Shown here: positions 51,524-58,016 of the stretch, one piece after another
Position numbering within the stretch: position 1 is the stretch's first letter
How the letters are laid out: every line of letters begins with the position of its first letter
DNA from: Lacunisphaera sp.
GTDB taxonomy: Bacteria > Verrucomicrobiota > Verrucomicrobiia > Opitutales > Opitutaceae
DNA length: 58,016 bases
NCBI GenBank assembly: GCA_029945445.1
Contig: JAQSCO010000010.1
Coordinates: 1-58,016, forward strand
Direction: 5' to 3'
The notes under the pieces: generated by a model
Databases searched by the model: none
Seen by the model: only the letters and a program-made list of their open reading frames with translations
Told to the model about the DNA's origin: nothing
Made by a program: the position numbers and the translations under genes

Positions 51524-52798
51524 ATGGAGCAGCCTGTTTCAAAAATCCCAAATCCTTGGCGCTGGATCCCCACGCTCTATTTTGCGCAGGGTATTCCCTA
51601 CGTGGTGGTGATGACCCTCTCGGTGGTAATGTACAAGAACCTCAAGGTCTCGAACACCGACATCGCGCTCTACACGAGCTGGCTCTACCTGCCGTGGGTG
51701 ATCAAGCCGCTGTGGTCGCCGCTCGTGGATTTGTTCCGCACCAAGCGCAGCTGGATCGTGAGCCTGCAGCTCCTGCTCGGCGCCTCCTTCGCCCTGGTGG
51801 CGCTGACCGTGCCGGTCGCGCACGTGTTCCAGCTCACGCTGGCGGTTTTCTGGCTGATGGCGTTCAGCTCGGCCACGCATGACATCGCGGCCGACGGATT
51901 TTATCTGCTGGCGATGCCCGCGCACCAGCAGGCGGCGTTCGTCGGCGTGCGCAGCACTTTCTACCGCCTGGCGATGATCGCGGGGCAGGGCGGACTCGTC
52001 TACCTCGCCGGCATGCTGACGGACAAGACCGGCGACGTGCGCATGGCTTGGACCATGGTGTTCGCCGTGCTCGCCGTGCTCTTTGCCGTGATTGGCCTCT
52101 ATCACCTGTGCTTGCTGCCGCGTCCGGCGGCCGACGGCCCGGTGGGACGGGGCCAGCCGGTGCTGGCGGGATTCGTTGCGGTGTTCGGGGCTTTTTTTCG
52201 CAAGCCCGGCATCAAAGCCACACTTGCGTTCCTGCTGCTCTACCGTTTTGCCGAGGCGCAGCTGCTCAAGCTGGTCACGCCCTTTTTGCTCGATGGCCGC
52301 GACATCGGCGGACTCGGCCTCAGCACGCAGCAGGTCGGCATTGTCTACGGCACGGTGGGCGTCATCGCCCTCACCGTGGGCGGCATCACCGGCGGGCTGA
52401 TCATTTCGCGCTTCGGGCTGCGCCGCCTGCTCTGGCCGATGATCGTCGCCATGTATTCGCCCAACGTCGTGTTCATCGCGCTTGCGGTGGCCCAGCCGAC
52501 GAGTGCCACGGTGGTCGGGACCGCGCTGGCGCTGGAGCAGTTCGGCTACGGCTTCGGCTTCACGGCCTACATGATGTATATGATTATGGTCGCGGACGGT
52601 GAGCACAAGACGGCGCACTATGCGATTTGCACGGGCTTCATGGCCCTCGGCATGATGGTGCCGGGGATGTTCGCCGGCTGGATCCAGGATCACATCGGCT
52701 ACCTGAATTTCTTCATCTGGGTGCTTGTCGCGAGCATCCCGTCTTTCGTCGCCACGGCGTTGATCAAGGTGGATCCGGCGTTCGGGAAGAAGGCCTGA
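51524..52798 (+). CDS. ampG: AmpG-like muropeptide permease
   Basis: A 424-residue MFS protein with about twelve membrane helices. The opening PNPWRWIPTLYFAQGIPYVV and SNTDIALYTSWLYLPWVIKP are the AmpG hallmark, followed by SWIVSLQLLLGASFA and SSATHDIAADGFYLLAM in the central region. AmpG imports GlcNAc-anhydroMurNAc peptides across the inner membrane with protons. The presence of NagZ, AnmK and MurQ supports that substrate here. Somewhat shorter than E. coli AmpG (491), like many non-enteric versions. It ends 89 bases before the convergent amidase gene. Confidence 0.9.
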   Translation: MEQPVSKIPNPWRWIPTLYFAQGIPYVVVMTLSVVMYKNLKVSNTDIALYTSWLYLPWVIKPLWSPLVDLFRTKRSWIVSLQLLLGASFALVALTVPVAHVFQLTLAVFWLMAFSSATHDIAADGFYLLAMPAHQQAAFVGVRSTFYRLAMIAGQGGLVYLAGMLTDKTGDVRMAWTMVFAVLAVLFAVIGLYHLCLLPRPAADGPVGRGQPVLAGFVAVFGAFFRKPGIKATLAFLLLYRFAEAQLLKLVTPFLLDGRDIGGLGLSTQQVGIVYGTVGVIALTVGGITGGLIISRFGLRRLLWPMIVAMYSPNVVFIALAVAQPTSATVVGTALALEQFGYGFGFTAYMMYMIMVADGEHKTAHYAICTGFMALGMMVPGMFAGWIQDHIGYLNFFIWVLVASIPSFVATALIKVDPAFGKKA

Positions 52799-52808
52799 GG
52801 CGCTGCTT

Positions 52809-52863
52809 GGTGGAGGCCCAGCTCCCGCTGGGCCGCGGCTCAGCGGGAGCTGAGCCCTCCACC
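52809..52863. repeat. Palindromic repeat between ampG and the amidase gene
   Basis: The outer arms are GGTGGAG and CTCCACC (52809-52815, 52857-52863), with inner complementary CAGCTCCCGCTGGG / CTCAGCGGGAGCTGAG-like parts. It fills the convergent gap and could act as a transcript end; the sequence is a distinct class from the GTAGGGGCG repeats. Confidence 0.75.
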
Positions 52864-52887
52864 GATCCTGCGCCGGGCGAAGCCGCC

Positions 52888-53898
52888 TTATTTTGCCAGC
52901 GCCCGCGCGCCGTCGATGAGCTTGTCCCACTGCAGCGCGGGGCCGGGATCCGTCTTGTTCGTCTGGATGTGGTAGTGCCCGAGGATGCCGTGATATTTCG
53001 CCAGCTCGTCGTCGGGAAGTTTCTTCGTCACCAGCTTCCCGGTGGCATCGCGCGGGTAGTCGAGTTTGATCTTGGGAAAGACCTTGCTGAGCGTGGCGGT
53101 GAGCTTGATGAGCGCCGTGTATTGCTCGGGCGTGAGGTCATACTGCACCAGCTCCGTGCCCTGGATGTTGCCGCGCACCGCCACGGGGCGCGCCGGGTGG
53201 CCGGTGAAATTCGGCGTCTGGAACATCGGGTCGCCGATCTCCGCAGGCACTTGGATGTAGGGCTGGTTGGCCGCGTCACGGGCATACCACTGGAGCAGCG
53301 CCTTGGTGTCGTTCGGCTCGTAGGCGCCAATGTTGGCAATCTCGATGCCGATGGAGCGGTCGTTGGCGATGGTGGCGTGACGCGCCCGCTCCTTCAGGTC
53401 GAGCGTCTGGTAAATGGTGCCGTCGAGATCGAGCATGAAGTGCACGCTGAGGTCGCGGTGGTCCTGCAGGATCTTGAAGCAGACCTTGCTGACCCCGGCG
53501 ACGTCGTAATGCAGGACGAACTGGTCCACGACGCGCTGCAGCGTCGGCAGGTCCCAGCCGCCGCCGCGGAAACGCTCCTGCTCCTCGGGCGAGAGCGGAC
53601 CCTTGCGCAGGCTGTAGCGGTTCGGGGTCGTCATGTCCTTTACCTTGGCCTTGGTCGTCTCCCAATCGCTTTCCGCGAGCGGGCTGAAGCGCCGCTCCAC
53701 CCGGTAGGCGTCGTAGCCGCCCGGGTCCATCCAGGTGACGACCTTTGTGCCCGTGTGGAAAAGCTGCCCGGCGACGACGATCTCGTCGCCCTTGCGCGCC
53801 AGCGGCTTGGCGGTTTGGTTGAAAAGCTGGCAGCCGGTCAGCAACAGGACGGCCGCGAGGGTGAGGATCAGCGCCGGGAGACGGGAAGGGTGATGCAC
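52888..53898 (-). CDS. Lipoprotein N-acetylmuramoyl-L-alanine amidase (Amidase_2)
   Basis: A 336-residue lipoprotein (lipobox LLLTGC, Cys about residue 23). The Amidase_2 zinc site is QFVLHYDVAG (His), RARHATIANDRSIGIEIAN (His/Glu) and GHYHIQTNKTDPGPALQW (Tyr/His/Asp). AmiD-type enzymes cut the MurNAc-L-Ala or anhydroMurNAc-L-Ala bond in muropeptides. The lipobox implies the periplasmic face of the outer membrane, as in E. coli AmiD. The start is a GTG at 53898, 11 bases from the end of nagZ, so they are one operon. It supplies denuded glycans for the DigH-like enzyme and free peptides for the epimerases. Confidence 0.88.
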   Translation of the reverse strand: MHHPSRLPALILTLAAVLLLTGCQLFNQTAKPLARKGDEIVVAGQLFHTGTKVVTWMDPGGYDAYRVERRFSPLAESDWETTKAKVKDMTTPNRYSLRKGPLSPEEQERFRGGGWDLPTLQRVVDQFVLHYDVAGVSKVCFKILQDHRDLSVHFMLDLDGTIYQTLDLKERARHATIANDRSIGIEIANIGAYEPNDTKALLQWYARDAANQPYIQVPAEIGDPMFQTPNFTGHPARPVAVRGNIQGTELVQYDLTPEQYTALIKLTATLSKVFPKIKLDYPRDATGKLVTKKLPDDELAKYHGILGHYHIQTNKTDPGPALQWDKLIDGARALAK

Positions 53899-53909
53899 GG
53901 GGAAAACTT

Positions 53910-54980
53910 TTAGCGGACAATACCAACGCGCCGCTTCAGGGCGAGCACGCGTTCGCAGGAATCGTTGATCCGCGCCTCGCTGAGCCGGCCGGAGGTGACG
54001 CCGCGCTCGATGATCGCCACCACCTTGGCGGCGATGGCGGGGTCGTAGTTCATGTTGTTGCCGAAGCAGAGGACGTCGATGCCCGCCTCGACCGCGAGGA
54101 GGACGGACTCTTCGAGGCCGTAGTGGCTGGAGATGGCTTTCATCTCCAGGTCGTCACTCGTGATGACGCCGCGGAAGCCGAGCTGACCGCGCAGCAGCCC
54201 GGTCTGCACGGCGGGCGAAAGCGTCGCGGGGAGGTTGGCGTCGAGCCGGCGGTTGATGACGTGCGCGCTCATGATGACGTCGCACCGGTCCGCCTGGATC
54301 AGCCGCTGGAACGGGATCAGCTCCCGCTCGTGCCAGGTGGCCGTGACGTCGACGAGGCCGAGATGCGTGTCGCCGGCGGCGCTGCCGTGGCCGGGAAAGT
54401 GCTTGGCGCAGCACAGCACGCCGTGCGCGCGGTGCGCCTTGACGAATTCCGCCGCGTGGCGCGCGACCGCCTCGGGATCGGAGGAAAAACTCCGGCGCTT
54501 GCCCTTGATGATCGGGTTGTTCGGGTTGGCATCGAGGTCGACGACAGGCGCGAGGTTCAGGTTGAAGCCGAGGCTCGCGAGAGTTTGGGCCGTGAGCGCC
54601 GCCTGCCGGTAGGTTTCCGCCGGCTGGTCGAGCCGTCCGAGTTCCTCGTGGGACACACTGGCGGGAAAACCGTAGTCCGGTTTCAGCCGGTTAACGCGAC
54701 CGCCCTCCTGGTCGATGGCGACGAGCAGCGGCACCGCGGCCTGCGCCTGCAGGTGGGCCAGCAAGCGGCGGACCTGGTCGGGCGAGACGATGTTGCGGCG
54801 GCGCGGGCCGCTGTCGATGGTGCCGCCGGCCATTTCCTGGTCGAACAGGATGAGGCTGCCGATGTGGTGCTCACGGAGGTCGCGGACAATGAGGTCGCAC
54901 TCCGCCGGCTCGGTGCCGCGGAAACCGAGAAGCAGCATCTGGCCGATTTTTTCGCGCAGGGTGGGGGACGAAACGGACAT
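53910..54980 (-). CDS. nagZ: Beta-N-acetylglucosaminidase NagZ (GH3)
   Basis: A 356-residue GH3 enzyme without signal peptide, hence cytoplasmic. NagZ hallmarks are LLVAIDQEGGRVNRLKP, LNLAPVVDLD, the catalytic-loop CCAKHFPGHGSAAGDTH (the His/Asp acid-base loop specific to NagZ) and GVITSDDLEMKAIS with the nucleophile Asp. NagZ releases GlcNAc from GlcNAc-anhydroMurNAc (peptides), leaving the substrate of AnmK. Length matches single-domain NagZ (about 340). The start was taken at 54980 (MSVSSPTLREKIGQM). It is the second-to-last gene of the minus-strand run epimerase 2-TPR-nagZ-amidase. Confidence 0.93.
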   Translation of the reverse strand: MSVSSPTLREKIGQMLLLGFRGTEPAECDLIVRDLREHHIGSLILFDQEMAGGTIDSGPRRRNIVSPDQVRRLLAHLQAQAAVPLLVAIDQEGGRVNRLKPDYGFPASVSHEELGRLDQPAETYRQAALTAQTLASLGFNLNLAPVVDLDANPNNPIIKGKRRSFSSDPEAVARHAAEFVKAHRAHGVLCCAKHFPGHGSAAGDTHLGLVDVTATWHERELIPFQRLIQADRCDVIMSAHVINRRLDANLPATLSPAVQTGLLRGQLGFRGVITSDDLEMKAISSHYGLEESVLLAVEAGIDVLCFGNNMNYDPAIAAKVVAIIERGVTSGRLSEARINDSCERVLALKRRVGIVR

Positions 54981-55043
54981 GGGAGATGAACAAATTGGCA
55001 CCGGGTCACCGACGCGACAATCCGGAAGCAGCGGTGAACGGCG

Positions 55044-56798
55044 TCAACTTTTTGCCGGCGCCGGCGGCGGGGCGGGCCGGCCGGCCTTGAGCAACTCGAA
55101 CTTGGCGCGCAGGTCGGCATCCGTGGTGACGCGCAGGCCGAGACGGATCAGGGGCTCGGCGGCGGCAAACTGGCCGGCCTTCACCTGCAGGGTCGCATCC
55201 GCGTAAACCAACCCGGCGTTGCGCGGGTAGAGCCGCACGCCCTCGTCGAGCACCGCCAGTTGCGCCGGGCCGGGCGAACTCGCGCTGGCGGCCCACGTCT
55301 CGGCGATCAGTTCGTAAACTTCCGGCAGGGCCGGCGGCTGGCTGCGGGCGGTGAAGAGCGGCTCGAGCACGCTGGCGGTCTGCTTGCTGCTGAGCTTGCC
55401 GTTGGCGCCCTCCGGCTTCGCGCGGACGTCGGCGAGGCGCAGCCGGGCGAGTTCAACATAGGCCCGGGGGCGGACCACCTTCACGGCGGCCGCGGCCTCG
55501 AGGAATTTGCGCGCCTTGGCGGAGTCGCCGCCGTTGGCTTCCGCCAAGCCGAGGGCGGCGAGCAGGGCGGGGTCGCGCTCGCCGCGGCGATACGCGGTGA
55601 TCATGGTGGTGCGGGCATCATCGGGATGGCCGGCGAGGGTGAGCACCTCGCCCGTGAGGCGGCCGACCTCCGCCTGCGTCGCCTCGCGCACCGTCGGCGC
55701 GGGCGGCCAGGGAATCTTCTGGCCCTGGTCCGCGCGCACGCCGGCGAACTTGAAGCGGGTGGCGTCGATGTGGGAGCGCAGGGCCTGCAGCATCTCCCGA
55801 TAGTCCTGTTTGAAGCAGGCCTTGAACATTTCCTCGCTGAGCGGCTCGCGATCCAGGCGCAGGAGAAAGGTGATGAACTCCTTCTGGTGCTTGCCGAAAT
55901 CCCCGTAGAGTCCCCAGTGCACGAAGGCGTAGCATTGCTTGGCCCAAAGGCCCCGACTGAGGCGGGCGGCATTGGAATCCGCCGCCGTGGCGAACAGTTC
56001 GTCCATCGGCATCAGCCGGCTTTTGCCCAGCGCCGCATTGAAATCACGGTCCTGCGAGGGTGCGGCCGGGGCGACGCCGTCCACAAGGCCGCTTCGCTCC
56101 GGGGCCTGGGCGTTCGGGTCTTCGACCTGCCCCACGGAAATCTCGGTGGCCGAGATGTGCAGGTTCATCAGGAGTTGGGAAAGACCCTCGGCCAGCCAAG
56201 GCGGCGGCGGAACATTCCGCGCCGAGAGCAGGAAGCGGATGTATTCGCGATAGAGCTGCTGGAAGGCATCGGGGGCGAAGACCTGGGCGGTGGTTTCGGC
56301 GGCGGAGGTCTGGGCATCTCCGCCGGGGGCCGCGGCGGTATCCTCGGCGTTCACCAGGGTCAGATACTTGGTCTGTTGATCGAGGACGATCGCGGCCTGC
56401 TCACGGCTGCGGAGGTGGAAACTGGTGACGCGCTCGGTTCCACGCAGGTTGCCCGGCTGGAACACCTCGAATTTTTTCGCCTGTCCGCAAATGATTAGCT
56501 TGGCCGAGGCGTTTTTGTTCGGGCGTATGCCCGGCCAGACCAAGTCGAGGGCGTAGGCGAAATTCTGAAAATCACCGATCAGCTTCCGCGTGGTCGACTC
56601 CGCGGCGCTCGAGAGCACCTCGAAGCCCTCGATCCGCGCGTAATACCATTGCTCCGGCGGCGGCAGTTCGCGCTCGGTCGTCACCGTGTATTTAGGCAGT
56701 TCGATCGGCGCCTCCTCGGCGGCCAGTCGGTGGCCGATCACCAAGGCAACACCTGCTGCCGCCAGCGCGGCCGGACGAGAAAAAGAGGACGATACCAT
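55044..56798 (-). CDS. Exported TPR-containing protein of unknown function
   Basis: A 584-residue protein with a signal peptide (FSRPAALAAAGVALVIGHRL). The first half (about 60-330) includes YIRFLLSARNVPPPPWLAEG and CYAFVHWGLYGDFGKHQKEF. This is reminiscent of DUF1570/peptidase-MA-like domains (a YREYIHFLL..P.WLAEGL pattern), but the HExxH of a working metallopeptidase is not visible. The C-terminal half (about 380-580) has helical repeats like TPR (GRLTGEVLTLAGHPDDARTT, ALLAALGLAEANGGDSAKAR). It sits between nagZ and epimerase 2 on the same strand, so a role with peptidoglycan turnover is possible. It ends in a Pro/Ala-rich tail. Confidence 0.7.
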   Translation of the reverse strand: MVSSSFSRPAALAAAGVALVIGHRLAAEEAPIELPKYTVTTERELPPPEQWYYARIEGFEVLSSAAESTTRKLIGDFQNFAYALDLVWPGIRPNKNASAKLIICGQAKKFEVFQPGNLRGTERVTSFHLRSREQAAIVLDQQTKYLTLVNAEDTAAAPGGDAQTSAAETTAQVFAPDAFQQLYREYIRFLLSARNVPPPPWLAEGLSQLLMNLHISATEISVGQVEDPNAQAPERSGLVDGVAPAAPSQDRDFNAALGKSRLMPMDELFATAADSNAARLSRGLWAKQCYAFVHWGLYGDFGKHQKEFITFLLRLDREPLSEEMFKACFKQDYREMLQALRSHIDATRFKFAGVRADQGQKIPWPPAPTVREATQAEVGRLTGEVLTLAGHPDDARTTMITAYRRGERDPALLAALGLAEANGGDSAKARKFLEAAAAVKVVRPRAYVELARLRLADVRAKPEGANGKLSSKQTASVLEPLFTARSQPPALPEVYELIAETWAASASSPGPAQLAVLDEGVRLYPRNAGLVYADATLQVKAGQFAAAEPLIRLGLRVTTDADLRAKFELLKAGRPAPPPAPAKS

Positions 56799-56856
56799 GC
56801 CAGTATTCCAGAGGGGAGGCGGGCCGGACTCAACCCGTCTTTGCCCTCAGTCGCGG

Positions 56857-57873
56857 CTAGGGGCGCTTCACGACGCCGATGCCGGGCCGGTCGGACAAGG
56901 TCACCTTGCCGTCGACGAGCGTCGCGCCGTCGAAGGGATCGTTCTTGATGAGCAACGCGCCGTCCAGGTCGGCCCAATCGACGAGCGGCGAGAGTTGCGC
57001 GGCGGCAGAGATGGCGCAGGAAGTCTCGGTCATGCAGCCGAGCATCACCTTGAGGTCGAGCGCGCGGGCGAGCGTGATCATCTGGTGGGCCTCGCGCAGG
57101 CCGGTGCATTTCATGAGCTTGAGGTTGACGCCGTCGAAGACGCCGTGGGCCTTCCGCACGTCGGCGAGGCGTTGCACGCTCTCGTCGGCGATGAGGGGCA
57201 GGGGACTGCGCTCGCGCAGCCAGGCGGTGTCGTCCCTCTGCTCCTTCGGCATGGGCTGTTCGATGAACACGACGCCCTGGGTGGCGAGCCACTCGATTTT
57301 CTTCAGCGCCTCGCTGCGGTCGGTCCAGCCTTGGTTGGCGTCGACCGTGATGGGCGTGTTGGTGACCGAGCGGATGGACTCGATCATCATGTGGTCGGTG
57401 TCGCGGCCCAGCTTGACCTTGATGATCTTGTAGGGCGCGGCCTCGCGGGTCTTCGCGCGCACGACCTCGGCGGTGTCGAGGCCGATGGTGAACGACGTGA
57501 CGGGCGCCTTCGCCGGGTCGAGGCCCCAGATGCGGTGCCACGGCGCGCCGAGTTTTTTGCCGATCCAGTCGTGGAGTGCGATGTCCACGGCGGCCTTGGC
57601 GGCGGTGTTGCCCGGGGCCAGCGCGTCGATGGCGGGGAGGATTTCCTCAAGCCGGAAGGGATCGGCGAACCGGTTCAAGTCGACCAGCCGGAGAAACGCC
57701 GCGGCGGTGTCCTGGCTTTCCCCGAGGTAGGGCGGCATCGCGGCCTCGCCGTAGCCGATGACGCCGTCGTGCTCCACCTCGACCAGCATCGCGGGCGTCG
57801 TGGTGCGGGAATGGTTCGCGATGTTGAACGCGTGCCGCAGTTCGAGGGTGTAGGGGTGGAAGCGCAGCTTCAT
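56857..57873 (-). CDS. Dipeptide (L-Ala-D/L-Glu-type) epimerase 2
   Basis: A 338-residue enolase-superfamily epimerase. Catalytic and metal residues are in IIKVKLGRDT (KxK), TVDANQGWTD (Asp), FIEQPMPKEQ (Glu), LIADESVQRL (Asp/Glu) and VNLKLMKCTG (Lys). VDWADLDGALLIKND includes the DxD dipeptide-binding motif. It is clearly paralogous to the epimerase at 29739 but diverged (different loop after IEQP, MTETSCAISAAAQ region). The start at 57873 (MKLRFHPYTLELRHAF) is favoured over a TTG six bases upstream. It is the first gene of the minus-strand run to the amidase. Substrate is most likely L-Ala-D-Glu. Confidence 0.9.
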   Translation of the reverse strand: MKLRFHPYTLELRHAFNIANHSRTTTPAMLVEVEHDGVIGYGEAAMPPYLGESQDTAAAFLRLVDLNRFADPFRLEEILPAIDALAPGNTAAKAAVDIALHDWIGKKLGAPWHRIWGLDPAKAPVTSFTIGLDTAEVVRAKTREAAPYKIIKVKLGRDTDHMMIESIRSVTNTPITVDANQGWTDRSEALKKIEWLATQGVVFIEQPMPKEQRDDTAWLRERSPLPLIADESVQRLADVRKAHGVFDGVNLKLMKCTGLREAHQMITLARALDLKVMLGCMTETSCAISAAAQLSPLVDWADLDGALLIKNDPFDGATLVDGKVTLSDRPGIGVVKRP

Positions 57874-57879
57874 GGGCAA

Positions 57880-58016
57880 TGCATCGGTTGGGCGGAGAAG
57901 ACCGGACCGAATAGCACGAGGAGCAGGGAGATTCGATCCCGATTTTCACTCAAACCACTGGCCCCGACGGCATAGGGCATTTGGGCATTCCCGGCCAAAA
58001 CATGAAAATGGCTGCC
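57880..58016. other. Upstream region of epimerase 2; window edge
   Basis: This short stretch should hold the promoter for the epimerase-TPR-nagZ-amidase run. I see no 32-bp AraC-type motif here. A possible plus-strand start (ATGAAAATGGCTGCC) is cut off by the window edge, so a gene there cannot be confirmed. Confidence 0.3.

Noticed and set aside
1..58016. tRNA or rRNA genes
   Set aside because: Scanning by eye found no cloverleaf with a TTCRA loop or any rRNA core sequence; a tRNAscan-SE/Infernal run would settle it.

Overview
The window is a GC-rich (roughly two-thirds G+C by eye) bacterial chromosome segment. Outer-membrane TonB-dependent receptors, a TonB-like energy transducer, lipoproteins with lipoboxes, many carbohydrate-active enzymes and a gene style typical of Opitutaceae suggest a Gram-negative polysaccharide degrader of the Verrucomicrobiota (Opitutus/Lacunisphaera-like). 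That placement is inference from gene content, not from a marker gene. I see no rRNA, tRNA or CRISPR array.

Layout. (a) 1-11.2 kb is mixed: a decayed IS3-type transposase, a double-length altronate-dehydratase-like protein, a secreted amidohydrolase, a DoxX-like membrane protein, a VWA protein, a lipoprotein FKBP isomerase, an esterase, small hypotheticals, a broken ORF6N gene carrying three long palindromes, and a relic of an ECF sigma factor. (b) 11.2-27.8 kb is a minus-strand uronate-polysaccharide region in two blocks. Block one has an XRE-cupin regulator, a GH88-type unsaturated glucuronyl hydrolase, a sugar isomerase, a Gfo/Idh dehydrogenase and an SDR. Block two has a LacI regulator, an SSS symporter, a mannose-6-phosphate isomerase, a 2-hydroxyacid dehydrogenase, a DUF2264 protein, a heparinase II/III-type lyase and an alginate-lyase-type lyase. 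Secreted lyases would cut the polymer, the symporter would import oligomers, and GH88 plus the dehydrogenases would process unsaturated uronates in the cytoplasm. (c) 28.0-57.9 kb is a large peptidoglycan-fragment utilisation island. It holds two L-Ala-D/L-Glu-type epimerases near its ends, a D-aminoacylase/DD-carboxypeptidase fusion, a phosphodiester glycosidase, a NagX-type acetyltransferase, a NagB/PIG-L fusion, two TonB receptors around an AraC regulator, a DUF1460 amidase-like protein, an M20 peptidase, AnmK, MurQ, a DigH-like GHL10 lipoprotein, AmpG, an AmiD-type amidase and NagZ.

The island is the most interesting content. It encodes outer-membrane uptake, periplasmic trimming, inner-membrane import and cytoplasmic breakdown of muropeptides. 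A 32-bp inverted-repeat motif occurs three times: before the first receptor (shared with nagB), at the AraC gene and before the second receptor. This looks like a dedicated AraC regulon.

The window is also rich in palindromic repeats. Two have been inserted in frame into coding genes (SDR and DUF2264), and one supplies the stop codon of anmK. Two large genes (alginate lyase, second TonB receptor) are each broken by one short tandem duplication (20 bp and 8 bp). Removing one copy restores an open frame in both, so these could be reversible switches, recent loss, or assembly errors.
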